Assembly: GCA_036567845.1 (NCBI GenBank)
Contig: DATCTT010000452.1
Coordinates: forward strand, 1-23,059
From: MWAR01 sp036567845
GTDB lineage: Bacteria; Muiribacteriota; Ozemobacteria; Ozemobacterales; Ozemobacteraceae
DNA length: 23,059 bases
Direction of reading: 5' to 3'
The position numbers and the translations under genes are program-made. A model generated the notes under the pieces. The model did not search any database, was not told the origin of the DNA, and saw only the letters and a program-made list of their open reading frames with translations. How positions within the stretch are numbered: the first letter of the stretch is position 1; every line of letters starts with the position of its first letter. Below are positions 8,025-15,855 of the stretch, piece by piece.

Positions 8025-8576
8025 TCAGGCGTTCTCGCGCTTCGTGAACTCGATGATGCACATCTCGGCGGCGTCACCGCGGCGATAACCGGTTTTATAG
8101 ATGCGGGTATATCCACCATTCACATCTTTGAACCGGGGGGCGATGCGCTTGACAAGCTTACTCAGAAGGCCTTCGAGCCGAAGGATGCGGGGACCCTTGG
8201 CACGATCGCCCTCAGAGGCCAGATACTCGGTGATGATCGCCGGCTTGGGATTGGCTTTCGGATCGGCGATGTACTTTTCGACCTGCTCGCGGGTTTCCTT
8301 GGTCAGGTTCGAGATGAACTTCTTGATCGCGTCGCGGCCGATCAGCTCCTTGTCATGGGAGCTGTGGAAGAACTTGAGCAGCTCGGGGTTCTTCTCGGCG
8401 TTCTCGCCTTTGGCCATCGTAACGGCGCGCTCGATCACGCGTCGCATATCTTTGGCCTTCTGCAGGGTGGTCTCGATGCGCTCGTATTTCACGAGCGAGG
8501 AGCAGAGGGAGCGAAGCAGCGCTGTTCGCTGATGGGATTCGCGCCCGAATTTGCGTCCGATTTTAGCATGTCTCAT
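8025..8576 (-). CDS. rplQ: Large-subunit ribosomal protein L17, with an internal insertion
   Basis: Component of the 50S subunit, located in known ribosomes near the peptide tunnel exit. The N-terminal third (MRHAKIGRKFGRESHQR, then ERIETTLQKAKDMRRVIE) and the C-terminal third (RIAPRFKDVNGGYTRIYKTG, then YRRGDAAEMCIIEF) are typical. The protein is 183 residues, against about 115-130 usually. The extra 60 or so residues lie between about 57 and 130, with a charged helical segment (NLTKETREQVEKYIADPK). The reading frame is continuous and both conserved blocks are in the same frame, so this is an insertion rather than a sequencing error. The start overlaps the rpoA stop by 4 bases (ATGA), as expected in the alpha operon. 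Confidence 0.96.
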   Translation of the reverse strand: MRHAKIGRKFGRESHQRTALLRSLCSSLVKYERIETTLQKAKDMRRVIERAVTMAKGENAEKNPELLKFFHSSHDKELIGRDAIKKFISNLTKETREQVEKYIADPKANPKPAIITEYLASEGDRAKGPRILRLEGLLSKLVKRIAPRFKDVNGGYTRIYKTGYRRGDAAEMCIIEFTKRENA

Positions 8577-9589
8577 TCGTCGGTTCCTCCGCCGTTTTCG
8601 TCACCGGGAAGCTGAAGGTTGAACTGCGCGAGCTTCTCGCGGACTTCCTTCAGGGACTTCTTCCCGAAATTTTTGATCTCCAGGAGTTCGGTGGTCTTCT
8701 TCGTCACGAGATCGCCCAGCGTGTTGATACCGGCTTTCTTGAGACAGTTGCGGGACCGCACCGAGAACTCGAGATCCTTGATCAGGATGTCATGGTGGCC
8801 CTTCTGCGGGGTTTCTTTCTTCTGCGAAGAAACCATGACGAGGTCTTCCTTCATCGAAGGCTTCTCGTCCTCGTCATCCTCTTCCTCGTCGAGCTCTTCC
8901 TCGAGCTCGATGTCGGTGAACAGATCGATGTGGGCCTTCAAGAACTTGGCAGCCAGCTCGATGCACTCGGCCGGTTCCATGCTGCCGTTCGTCCAGACCT
9001 GGAGCGTCAGCTTGTCGAAGTTGATCTCCTGTCCGACGCGGGCATCTTCGACGTTATACATCACCTTGGTGACCGGCGAGAACTGGGAGTCGACCAGGAT
9101 CATGCCGATCGGCTGGTTGCCTTCCTTGTGCTGGTCGGCGAGCTTGTACCCGCGGCCACGCTTGAAGGTGATATCCATACCGAGCGTGATATTTCCCGTC
9201 ACATGCGCGATATGGGCGGTCTTGTCGATAATCGTCAGGTTCGGATTCTCGGCGATGTCCGCCGCGGTCACCTGGCAGGGGCCCTTCACTTCGAGCCGCA
9301 CGGTCAGGGGCTGGTCCTGATGCAGGTTCACGACCAACTTCTTGAGGTTGAGCACGATCTCCGTGACATCCTCGACCACGCCGGGAATGCTGCAGAACTC
9401 ATGCAGCACGCCGTCGATCTTCACTGACGCAACGGCCGAGCCGGGAAGCGAAGCAAGCAGAACGCGGCGGAACGAGTTGCCGAGGGTCTGGCCATATCCG
9501 CGCTCCAGCGGCTCGAGAACGAGGGTGCCGTGGTTCTGGTTGTCGACGTCGGTCTCGTATTTTACCTTGGGACGATTGATTTCGATCAC
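8573..9589 (-). CDS. rpoA: DNA-directed RNA polymerase alpha subunit
   Basis: Assembles core RNA polymerase and contacts activators and UP elements. The 338-residue chain has the N-terminal dimer domain at about 1-225, with LEPLERGYGQTLGNSFRRVL and KRGRGYKLADQ. The C-terminal helical domain runs from about 264 to 325 (LEFSVRSRNCLKKAGINTLG, then IKNFGKKSLKEV). The linker carries an unusually acidic run of about 17 residues (226-242), nearly all Glu or Asp, followed by a Lys/Gln-rich stretch. The C-terminus ends in a Gly/Asp/Glu tail. Its position between rpsD and rplQ is the standard alpha-operon arrangement. The gene starts 20 bases after the rpsD stop with GGAGG upstream. Confidence 0.98.
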   Translation of the reverse strand: MIEINRPKVKYETDVDNQNHGTLVLEPLERGYGQTLGNSFRRVLLASLPGSAVASVKIDGVLHEFCSIPGVVEDVTEIVLNLKKLVVNLHQDQPLTVRLEVKGPCQVTAADIAENPNLTIIDKTAHIAHVTGNITLGMDITFKRGRGYKLADQHKEGNQPIGMILVDSQFSPVTKVMYNVEDARVGQEINFDKLTLQVWTNGSMEPAECIELAAKFLKAHIDLFTDIELEEELDEEEDDEDEKPSMKEDLVMVSSQKKETPQKGHHDILIKDLEFSVRSRNCLKKAGINTLGDLVTKKTTELLEIKNFGKKSLKEVREKLAQFNLQLPGDENGGGTDE

Positions 9590-9609
9590 GCACGCGCCTC
9601 CTTGAGCCG

Positions 9610-10245
9610 TTACCGCGAGTAGTACTCGATGATGAGCGATTCCTGAATCTTCGGATCGAGCTGAGCACGCTCGGGCAGGGAAACGAACTTGCCCTTGCAG
9701 TTCTCACGGTCGACTTCGAGCCAGGGACTGGTTTCGCGGCTGATCGAAGCTTCCATGATGTCCTTGATGGTCTTGCGCAGCGGGCTGTTCTCGCGAAGGC
9801 TGATCACGTCGCCCTGCTTCACCTGGAAGCTGGGGATGTTCACGCAACGGTTGTTCACGGTGAAGTGGCCCTGCGTGACCCACATGCGAGCCTGCGCGCG
9901 GGAAATGCCGAAGCCCATGCGGAACACGACATTGTCCAGGCGGGTTTCGAGTTCGTGCAGCAGGTTCACGCCGGTGTTGCCCGACTTGCGGCTGGCGATC
10001 TCGTAATACTTCTGGAACTGGCGCTCGAGAATCCCGTAGGTCTTGCGGACACGCTGCTTTGCGCGCAGCTGGATCTCGTAGCCGGTCTGCTTCTTGTTGC
10101 CGACGCGGTCGGAACCGTGCTGGCCGGGGATCTTGGCGCGGCGCTTGATGGAACACTTGTCCGTAAAGCAGCGGGCACCCTTGAGGAACAGCGCGTCGCC
10201 TTCGCGACGACAAATGCGACAACTGGGTCCGGAATAGCGAGCCAT
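9610..10245 (-). CDS. rpsD: Small-subunit ribosomal protein S4, zinc-binding form
   Basis: Primary 16S rRNA-binding protein that starts assembly of the 30S body. The 211-residue protein begins MARYSGPSCRICRREGD. Four cysteines (C9, C12, C26, C31) form the N-terminal zinc site found in the C+ type of S4. The S4 RNA-binding domain follows, with ETRLDNVVFRMGF and ARMWVTQGHFTVNNRCV. The C-terminus ends IQESLIIEYYSR, as in the family. I start it at the ATG at 10245, with AAGGAG 6-7 bases upstream; a longer reading from 10293 would overlap rpsK and add nothing conserved. In many bacteria S4 represses translation of this operon; no leader structure was identified here. Confidence 0.98.
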   Translation of the reverse strand: MARYSGPSCRICRREGDALFLKGARCFTDKCSIKRRAKIPGQHGSDRVGNKKQTGYEIQLRAKQRVRKTYGILERQFQKYYEIASRKSGNTGVNLLHELETRLDNVVFRMGFGISRAQARMWVTQGHFTVNNRCVNIPSFQVKQGDVISLRENSPLRKTIKDIMEASISRETSPWLEVDRENCKGKFVSLPERAQLDPKIQESLIIEYYSR

Positions 10246-10258
10246 ATCGTTCTCCTTC

Positions 10259-10660
10259 TCAGACGCGGCGCCGCTTCGGAGGGCGGCAGCCATTGTGCGG
10301 AATGCCGGAAACGTCCTTGATCAGCGTGACGTTGAGTCCGACCGTCTGCAGAGCGCGTACGGCAGACTCGCGGCTCATGCCGGGGCCGGCGACGTACACT
10401 TCGATTTCACGCATCCCGAACTCGAGGGCCTTGCGTCCGACCACTTCCGAGGCAACCTGGGCCGCATACGGAGTGGACTTGCGGGAACCATGGAAGTTGT
10501 TCGCACCCGCGCTCGACCAGGCAAGTACGTTGCCGGTCATGTCGGTGATCGAAATGATCGTGTTGTTGAAAGTCGACTGGATGTGCGCCTGGCCCTTGGC
10601 GACAATTTTCTTTTCTCGCCGCTTGGCCCGCGTCTTGGTCTTGGGTCCGGTTTTAGCCAT
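10259..10660 (-). CDS. rpsK: Small-subunit ribosomal protein S11
   Basis: Platform protein of the 30S subunit, close to the mRNA exit and the Shine-Dalgarno duplex. The 133-residue sequence has a basic N-terminal tail (MAKTGPKTKTRAKRREKK), the central ITDMTGNVLAWSSAGANNFH with GSRKSTPYAAQ, and the near-invariant C-terminus VSGIPHNGCRPPKRRRV. The Asn-Gly in HNGC is the site that forms isoaspartate in E. coli S11. It lies between rpsM and rpsD with 33 and 13 bases of spacing. Length and sequence are ordinary for the family. Confidence 0.98.
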   Translation of the reverse strand: MAKTGPKTKTRAKRREKKIVAKGQAHIQSTFNNTIISITDMTGNVLAWSSAGANNFHGSRKSTPYAAQVASEVVGRKALEFGMREIEVYVAGPGMSRESAVRALQTVGLNVTLIKDVSGIPHNGCRPPKRRRV

Positions 10661-10693
10661 ATCTGCTAACGCTCCTTCTGGATCCGATGAAAA

Positions 10694-11059
10694 TTACTTG
10701 TTCTTGACGATGGACCGGCGGGGGCCCTTGCGGGTGCGCGCGTTGGTGTGCGTGCGCTGGCCGCGGACCGGCAGGCCCTTGCGGTGGCGAAGGCCACGAT
10801 AGCAGCCGATATCCATCAGGCGCTTGATCGACATCGAAACTTCGCGGCGGAGATCGCCTTCGACGCGGTAGTTCTGTTCGATCGCCTGCTTGATCAGGCT
10901 GATTTCTTCTTCGGTCAGGTCCTTGACGCGCTTGTCAGGACTGATCTTCGTCTTCTTGAGAATCTCGCGGGACCGGGTCAGGCCGATTCCGTAGATATAG
11001 GGAAGAGCTGCTTCGACGCGCTTTTCCCGGGGCAGATCAACGCCGGCGATACGAGCCAT
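10694..11059 (-). CDS. rpsM: Small-subunit ribosomal protein S13
   Basis: Head protein of the 30S subunit that contacts P-site tRNA and forms a bridge to the large subunit. The 121-residue sequence starts MARIAGVDLPREKRVEAALP and continues YIYGIGLTRSREILKK. It ends with the conserved basic tail (RHRKGLPVRGQRTHTNART, then KGPRRS). This is a full, normal S13, which matters because the N-terminus of the L22 gene at 20485-21237 resembles its first 60 residues. It lies 20 bases after rpmJ, with AGGAGG upstream of the ATG. Confidence 0.98.
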   Translation of the reverse strand: MARIAGVDLPREKRVEAALPYIYGIGLTRSREILKKTKISPDKRVKDLTEEEISLIKQAIEQNYRVEGDLRREVSMSIKRLMDIGCYRGLRHRKGLPVRGQRTHTNARTRKGPRRSIVKNK

Positions 11060-11079
11060 TCTGATTTCCTCCTGTCAGC

Positions 11080-11193
11080 TCAACCCTGGCGCTGCTTGTG
11101 CCGGGGATTCTCGCAGATGACGCGGATGATTCCGCGCCGCTTGATGATTTTGCACTTTTCACAAATCTTTTTAACCGATGCTCGAACTCTCAC
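11080..11193 (-). CDS. rpmJ: Large-subunit ribosomal protein L36, zinc-type
   Basis: A 37-residue 50S protein beginning with a GTG codon at 11193: MRVRASVKKICEKCKIIKRR, then GIIRVICENPRHKQRQG. C11, C14, C27 and H32 are the zinc ligands of the C+ form. AGGAGG lies 6 bases upstream of the GTG. It sits between infA and rpsM, the usual position. The GTG start replaces the common ATG; no other in-frame start would keep the conserved N-terminus. Confidence 0.96.
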   Translation of the reverse strand: MRVRASVKKICEKCKIIKRRGIIRVICENPRHKQRQG

Positions 11194-11235
11194 GACTGCC
11201 TCCTGCAACAGTACGAAATGATGACGTGGTGGGGA

Positions 11236-11454
11236 TTATTTGAACCGGTATACAATGCGTCCGCGCGAAAGGTCGTAGGGCGTCAGCTCCACGGTGACCT
11301 TGTCGCCCGGCAGAATACGGATGTAATGCATCCGCATCTTCCCGGAGATGTGGGCAAGAACCACGTGACCGTTTTCCAGCTCCACTTTGAACATGGCATT
11401 GGGAAGAGGCTCCAGCACCTTCCCGCCGACCTGAATCGTATCCGCTTTGGTCAT
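11236..11454 (-). CDS. infA: Translation initiation factor IF-1
   Basis: An S1/OB-fold protein that occupies the 30S A site during initiation. The ATG at 11454 gives 72 residues, the standard length, starting MTKADTIQVGGKVLEPLPN. The core contains FKVELENGHVVLAHISGKMR and ILPGDKVTVELTPYDLSRGR, nearly identical to the family consensus. GGAGGA lies 10 bases upstream. A TTG at 11472 is also in frame but lies two bases after the map stop with no ribosome binding site, so it is unlikely. Confidence 0.97.
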   Translation of the reverse strand: MTKADTIQVGGKVLEPLPNAMFKVELENGHVVLAHISGKMRMHYIRILPGDKVTVELTPYDLSRGRIVYRFK

Positions 11455-11474
11455 TCCAATGAGTTCCTCCAAGA

Positions 11475-12233
11475 TTACCTGACCGGCAGATTGGTCAGCA
11501 CGCGGGGCCCATCGCTGGTCACCGCTACCGAGTGTTCAAAGTGAGCCGACAAACTTCCGTCTTCGGTCACAACGGTCCACCCGTCGTCCAGGACTCGAAC
11601 CGCATAGGCGCCCATATTCACCATGGGTTCGATCGCCAGCACCATCCCCACTTCCAGCCGCGGTCCGACATGGGGCGGACCGAAGTTCGGGAGCGCCGGT
11701 TCTTCATGAAGCCGATGGCCGATGCCGTGTCCAACATACTCTCGCACCACGGAGAAGCCGCGATGTTCGACATACGTCTGAATGGCATTCGAGATGTCGC
11801 CAAGCCGGTTCCCCGGAATGGCCTTCTTGATGCCTTCCCATAGGGACTTCTCGGAAATCTCGAGAAAGCGCTTCACCGCGTCGGTCGCCGCTCCGATAGG
11901 CACCGTAACCGCCATGTCGGAATACAAACCGCCGCGCTTCAGCCCGATATCGAGACTGATAATATCACCATCCCGCAGCTTGCGCTTCTTCGACGGGAAC
12001 CCGTGGACCACCTCTTCGTTGACGCTGCAGCACAACGTCGAAGGATAGCCTCGGTATCCCTTGAAAGCAGGAATGGCACCGGCTTTGCGAATCGCCTCTT
12101 CGGCGAATCGGTCCAGCTCGAAGGTCGTGATCCCGGGTTTGGCCAGGAGCTTCACACCTTCAAGAACGGTGGCGAGAATGCCCCCGTTCTCCTGCATGAC
12201 CTCGAGTTCCGTAGGCGTTTTGAGCGGTATCAA
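11475..12233 (-). CDS. map: Methionine aminopeptidase, type I
   Basis: Removes the initiator methionine from new proteins at the ribosome. The 252-residue protein has the pita-bread fold motifs and all five metal ligands: D95 in SLDIG, D106 in YSDMAV, H169 in GHGIGH, E202 in AIEPMV and E233 in FEHSV. H77 (VVHGFP) and H173 are also conserved. It begins with a TTG codon whose last two bases overlap the adk stop (TTGA). This start gives MIPLKTPTELEVM, matching the usual N-terminus of type Ia enzymes, so I prefer it to the ATG at codon 13. It has no N-terminal zinc finger or SH3-binding extension. Its place between adk and infA is standard. Confidence 0.96.
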   Translation of the reverse strand: MIPLKTPTELEVMQENGGILATVLEGVKLLAKPGITTFELDRFAEEAIRKAGAIPAFKGYRGYPSTLCCSVNEEVVHGFPSKKRKLRDGDIISLDIGLKRGGLYSDMAVTVPIGAATDAVKRFLEISEKSLWEGIKKAIPGNRLGDISNAIQTYVEHRGFSVVREYVGHGIGHRLHEEPALPNFGPPHVGPRLEVGMVLAIEPMVNMGAYAVRVLDDGWTVVTEDGSLSAHFEHSVAVTSDGPRVLTNLPVR

Positions 12234-12895
12234 GGTCGTTTGAGAGAGTCAATTATACCACGGATCTTCGAAAAAATCATCTCGATTTTACCGGTACCCT
12301 CCACTTTATGGAGAAGATTCCGGGACCCGTAATACTCGATCAGCGGCGACGTCTGGTCATGGTAGACCTTCAGCCGGTTCGAGATGACCTCGACCGTGTC
12401 GTCTTTCCGCTGCTGCAGCTCGCCACCGCACTTATCACACACGCCCTCCGTACGGGGAGGGGTGAACGTCACATGGTAAGAGGCCGCGCAGGCCTTGCAG
12501 GTACGACGCCCCGTCAGCCGGACGATCAACTCCTCGTCAGGAACGGTGATCGCGATGACTCCGGTCACACCGCCCATCGGGGCAAGGGCCTTCTCCAGCT
12601 CCGCGGCCTGGCCGACCGTGCGGGGGAAGCCGTCGAGGATGAACCCCTTCGCGCAGTCCGGGTTGGCGATCCGCTTCAGGAGAACCGAGATCACCAGGTC
12701 GTCGGGAACGAGGCCGCCCGATGTGACACACGACTGCACCTTTTTACCGAGTTCGGACCCGCTTGCGATCGCCGCCCGGAGCATGTCCCCGGTGGACACC
12801 TGCGGCACCCCGTAGGTGTCCACCATCATGGTCGCCTGCGTCCCTTTCCCGGCCCCCGGAGGGCCCAGGAAAATCAGGTTCAGACGGCCGCTCAC
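12230..12895 (-). CDS. adk: Adenylate kinase with zinc-binding lid
   Basis: Interconverts AMP, ADP and ATP. The 221-residue long-form enzyme has the P-loop GPPGAGKGTQ at 11-20, the AMP-binding STGDMLRAAI (34-43) and GFILDGFPRT (84-93). The LID carries two cysteine pairs (C133, C136, C153, C156), the structural zinc site typical of Gram-positive and several other lineages, whereas E. coli uses non-Cys residues. The start is a GTG whose bases overlap the secY stop (GTGA), and the end overlaps the map start, indicating tight coupling secY-adk-map. Confidence 0.98.
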   Translation of the reverse strand: MSGRLNLIFLGPPGAGKGTQATMMVDTYGVPQVSTGDMLRAAIASGSELGKKVQSCVTSGGLVPDDLVISVLLKRIANPDCAKGFILDGFPRTVGQAAELEKALAPMGGVTGVIAITVPDEELIVRLTGRRTCKACAASYHVTFTPPRTEGVCDKCGGELQQRKDDTVEVISNRLKVYHDQTSPLIEYYGSRNLLHKVEGTGKIEMIFSKIRGIIDSLKRP

Positions 12896-14199
12896 CGCAG
12901 ACCCCGCTTCTTCATGAAGCCTTCATAATGCCGGGTCACGAGGTGGGACTCGAGCTGGCGCATCGTGTCCATCGCCACGCCGACCACGATCAGGAGAGCT
13001 GTTCCACCGAAATAGAACTGGACGCTCATGAACTTGATCAGCAGGTTGGGAATCACGGCGATAATCGCGAGGAAGATACCACCGGCGAGCGTGATGCGCG
13101 ACAGGGTCTTCTCAAGATAATCAACGGTGGGCCGACCAGCGCGGATGCCGGGGATGAAGCCGCCGTACTTCTTCATGTTGTCCGAAAGATCTTGAACGTT
13201 GAAGGTGATGGCGGTGTAGAAATACGTGAAGAAAAGAATCAGCAGCGCATAGATCACGAGATAGCTGTAGCTATTGTAATTGAAGATATTCAACAGCCAG
13301 AACACGATCGGATTCTTCACGATCTCCTGCATCGAATCGAGGCTCTGTACCCAGTTCGCGATCATTGAGGGGAAGAGCAGGATAGAACTCGCGAAGATGA
13401 CCGGGATGACGCCAGCCTGGATGACGCGCAGCGGAATGAAGGTGTTCTGGCCGCCATAGACGCGGCGACCAACCACACGCTTCGCATACTGCACCGGGAT
13501 CTTGCGGACCCCGTCCTGCACCGTCACGATCGCCATGATCACAGCGACGATGATGACCAGCAGGAAGATCATCTTCACGACATCATGAGCATTGCCGGAG
13601 AACAGGGCAAGCTGCTGGACGATGGCTTCGGGAAGCGAGGCGAGAATGCCGGCCGTGATCAGGATCGAGATCCCGTTCCCGATACCGCGGCTTGTCATCT
13701 GCTCACCCAGCCACATGATGAAAGCGGTACCGGCCGTCAGCGTCGTCACGGCCATGATTTTGAAACCAAAGCCAGGATTGGAGACGACCTGGTACCGCTC
13801 CAGCATGAAGCTGATGCCAAACGCCTGGAGAGCGCCTATCAAGACCGTGCCATACCGCGTGTACTGATTGATCAGCTTGCGGCCTTCTTCGCCCTCTTCC
13901 TTGGCAAGATGCTCGAGATACGGAATGACGTAGATCAGGAGCTGCATGATGATCGAAGCATTGATGTAGGGCGCGATGCCCAGGGCGAACACAGAGAACC
14001 GCCGGAGAGCGCCGCCGGAAAACATGTTCAGGAAGCTCATCAACTCAGAGGTCGGAAGGTTCTGGGTGAGAAGCTTCGCATCAATGCCAGGGGTCGGAAT
14101 ATGGGTCCCAATGCGGAACACCACGATCATGCCGAGAGTGAAGAGGATGCGATTCCGGAGTTCCGGAATCTTCATCGAGTTTGATAGGCTTTGGAACAC
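12892..14199 (-). CDS. secY: Preprotein translocase channel subunit SecY
   Basis: The main pore of the SecYEG protein-export channel in the inner membrane. The 435-residue chain starts with GTG (MFQSLSNSMKIPELRNRILF), preceded by GAGGAG. It has about ten hydrophobic helices, the plug-region motif THIPTPGID, LNMFSGGALRRFSVFALGI, and FIPGIRAGRPTVDYLEKTLS near the cytosolic loops that contact the ribosome and SecA. It ends in a short basic tail (MKKRGLR). Length and motifs are normal. It follows rplO with a 2-base gap, as in most spc operons. Confidence 0.98.
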   Translation of the reverse strand: MFQSLSNSMKIPELRNRILFTLGMIVVFRIGTHIPTPGIDAKLLTQNLPTSELMSFLNMFSGGALRRFSVFALGIAPYINASIIMQLLIYVIPYLEHLAKEEGEEGRKLINQYTRYGTVLIGALQAFGISFMLERYQVVSNPGFGFKIMAVTTLTAGTAFIMWLGEQMTSRGIGNGISILITAGILASLPEAIVQQLALFSGNAHDVVKMIFLLVIIVAVIMAIVTVQDGVRKIPVQYAKRVVGRRVYGGQNTFIPLRVIQAGVIPVIFASSILLFPSMIANWVQSLDSMQEIVKNPIVFWLLNIFNYNSYSYLVIYALLILFFTYFYTAITFNVQDLSDNMKKYGGFIPGIRAGRPTVDYLEKTLSRITLAGGIFLAIIAVIPNLLIKFMSVQFYFGGTALLIVVGVAMDTMRQLESHLVTRHYEGFMKKRGLR

Positions 14200-14201
14200 G
14201 T

Positions 14202-14648
14202 TCAGATCTCCTCAGCCTTGCCACCGGCCTTCTCGATCTTGGCCTTGGCGGATTGGGAGAACTGGTGGGCCTGAACGGTGAGCGCCTTGGAGATCTCGCC
14301 GCGGGCGAGGATCTTCACGGGAGCCGCGAGATTCTTCACGAGCCCCTTGTCGCACAGCAGCTCGGGGGTGATCTTCGTGCCGGCCTCGAACATGTCGAGG
14401 GCAGCGAGGTTCACAACCGAAAACTCGACGCGATGGGGGCTGACGAAGCCGCGCTTCGGCAGAATGCGGGTGAGACGCATCTGACCGCCTTCGAACCCGG
14501 CGTATGGATGCGGCTTGCCCGAGCGGGCGGTCTGACCCTTGCCGCCGCGGGTGGATTCGTTGCCGTGGCCCGAACCCTTACCGCGACCAATGCGCTTGCG
14601 CTTGTGGGTCGAACCCGAGGATTTTTTCAGATTGGCGAGACTCAGCAT
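14202..14648 (-). CDS. rplO: Large-subunit ribosomal protein L15
   Basis: Late-assembly 50S protein with a long basic N-terminal extension into the rRNA. The 148-residue sequence has RIGRGKGSGHGNESTRGGKG near the N-terminus, GFEGGQMRLTRILPKRGF, and a globular C-terminus ending in a Lys/Ala-rich helix. These are the standard L15 signatures. It starts 15 bases after the rpmD stop with GGAGA upstream. Confidence 0.97.
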   Translation of the reverse strand: MLSLANLKKSSGSTHKRKRIGRGKGSGHGNESTRGGKGQTARSGKPHPYAGFEGGQMRLTRILPKRGFVSPHRVEFSVVNLAALDMFEAGTKITPELLCDKGLVKNLAAPVKILARGEISKALTVQAHQFSQSAKAKIEKAGGKAEEI

Positions 14649-14663
14649 GGTGACGATCTCTCC

Positions 14664-14843
14664 TTACTTTACTTCGAGCCAGCGCTGCATCGCAGTGATC
14701 ATTCCGAGAACCGCTTCGTTGGCGGGCAGAGTGACTTCCTGCTGGACGTGGCGGAGACCCAGCGCCTTGATGGTGGCCTTCTGGCGCACGGTAGCCCCGA
14801 TGGGGCTCTTGATCAGTTTGATGGTAACATTCTTGTTCGCCAT
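14664..14843 (-). CDS. rpmD: Large-subunit ribosomal protein L30
   Basis: A 59-residue protein beginning MANKNVTIKLIKSPIGATVR. It contains the L30 signature IKSPIG, then KATIKALGLRHVQQEV and a C-terminal MITAMQRWLEVK. The bacterial short form is usually about 58-62 residues. It lies between rpsE and rplO, and AAGGAG precedes the ATG at 14843. L30 is missing in some lineages; it is intact here. Confidence 0.95.
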   Translation of the reverse strand: MANKNVTIKLIKSPIGATVRQKATIKALGLRHVQQEVTLPANEAVLGMITAMQRWLEVK

Positions 14844-14855
14844 GATGCTGTCTCC

Positions 14856-15443
14856 TTACCCGTGAATGACCTGGGTCGGGGTGACGCCGCGCATCTTCGC
14901 GACATCCGGAACGCTGCGCATCGACTTGAGAGCCTGAAGCGCGGCCTTCGCGACGTTGACGGGGTTGTTCGAGCCGACGCGCTTGGAAAGCATGTCCTTC
15001 ACGCCCAAGGCTTCGGCGATCGCGCGCACGGCGCCACCGGCGATGACGCCCGTGCCGGGGGCCGCGGGCTTCATGATGACGGAGGAGGCACCGAACTTGC
15101 CGATATAGGGATGAGTCAGCGTGCCCTTGTTCAGCGGCACATTGATCAGGTGCTTTTTCGCATGATCGAGACCCTTGCGAACGGCATCCGGCACGGCCTT
15201 GGCCTTTCCCAGAGCGATGCCGACGCGGCCCTTCTGATCACCGACGCAGACCAGAACCGAGAACCCGAAGTGACGGCCGCCCTTGACGGTCTTGCTGACA
15301 CGGTTCACAGCAATGATCTTCTCGACAAACTCGTTTTCGACCTGGTCGCGATCACGATCGCGCCGGGGGCCGCGGTGGTCGCGGTCACGGCGTTCGCGGG
15401 GTTCGCGATTCTCACGGGTATTAGCGGGGGTGTTGACTGTCAT
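14856..15443 (-). CDS. rpsE: Small-subunit ribosomal protein S5 with charged N-terminal tail
   Basis: 30S protein at the mRNA entry channel, important for accuracy. The 195-residue sequence has the double-stranded-RNA-binding-like domain (FVEKIIAVNRVSKTVKGGRH) and the C-terminal domain with ASSVIMKPAAPGTGVIAGGA and VGSNNPVNVAKA. About 35 residues at the N-terminus form a tail made almost entirely of Arg, Glu, Asp and Pro, with repeats of RD and RE. Variable, disordered tails are known in S5 of some GC-rich bacteria. AAGGAG lies upstream of the ATG at 15443. Confidence 0.97.
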   Translation of the reverse strand: MTVNTPANTRENREPRERRDRDHRGPRRDRDRDQVENEFVEKIIAVNRVSKTVKGGRHFGFSVLVCVGDQKGRVGIALGKAKAVPDAVRKGLDHAKKHLINVPLNKGTLTHPYIGKFGASSVIMKPAAPGTGVIAGGAVRAIAEALGVKDMLSKRVGSNNPVNVAKAALQALKSMRSVPDVAKMRGVTPTQVIHG

Positions 15444-15455
15444 TTCATCTGCTCC

Positions 15456-15824
15456 TTAGAACTTCAGGCCGCCCGCCCTGGCACTCTCTGCCAGTTCCTT
15501 CACGCGACCGTGATAGCGGAATCCACCCTTATCGAAGACGACAGCGGTGATGCCCTTCGCCTTCGCGCGTTCGGCGATCTTCTCCCCAACGCTCTTGGCG
15601 CCGGACTTGTTCCCGCCGTTAACCTTCTTCTCACGCATTTCCTTCTCGTTCGAGCTGGCGGCAACCAGGGTCGTCCCCTTCTCGTCGTCGATGATCTGCG
15701 CGTAGATGTGGTTGATGCTGCGGAAAATGGCCAGGCGAGGCCGTTCCGCGGTGCCGGAGAAGTAGAAGCGGCTGCGCTTGTGACGCCGCTCCCGCATTTC
15801 ATTCTTATGGCTGACACTACTCAT
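15456..15824 (-). CDS. rplR: Large-subunit ribosomal protein L18
   Basis: Binds 5S rRNA in the central protuberance. The 122-residue protein has RRHKRSRFYFSGTAERPRLA, the strand IFRSINHIYAQIIDDEKGTT, and the C-terminal VVFDKGGFRYHGRVKELAES, all typical of L18. It lies 31 bases after rplF and 12 bases before rpsE. Length is normal. Confidence 0.97.
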   Translation of the reverse strand: MSSVSHKNEMRERRHKRSRFYFSGTAERPRLAIFRSINHIYAQIIDDEKGTTLVAASSNEKEMREKKVNGGNKSGAKSVGEKIAERAKAKGITAVVFDKGGFRYHGRVKELAESARAGGLKF

Positions 15825-15855
15825 CGTTCCCTGACTCCTTCAGTATGCCGCAACA

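Noticed and set aside
8003..8119. A longer N-terminus for the ECF fusion protein
   Set aside because: It would overlap rplQ and encode Ser/Arg/Pro-rich sequence unlike ABC proteins; MIRFDRVSFRYG at 8002 is the typical start.
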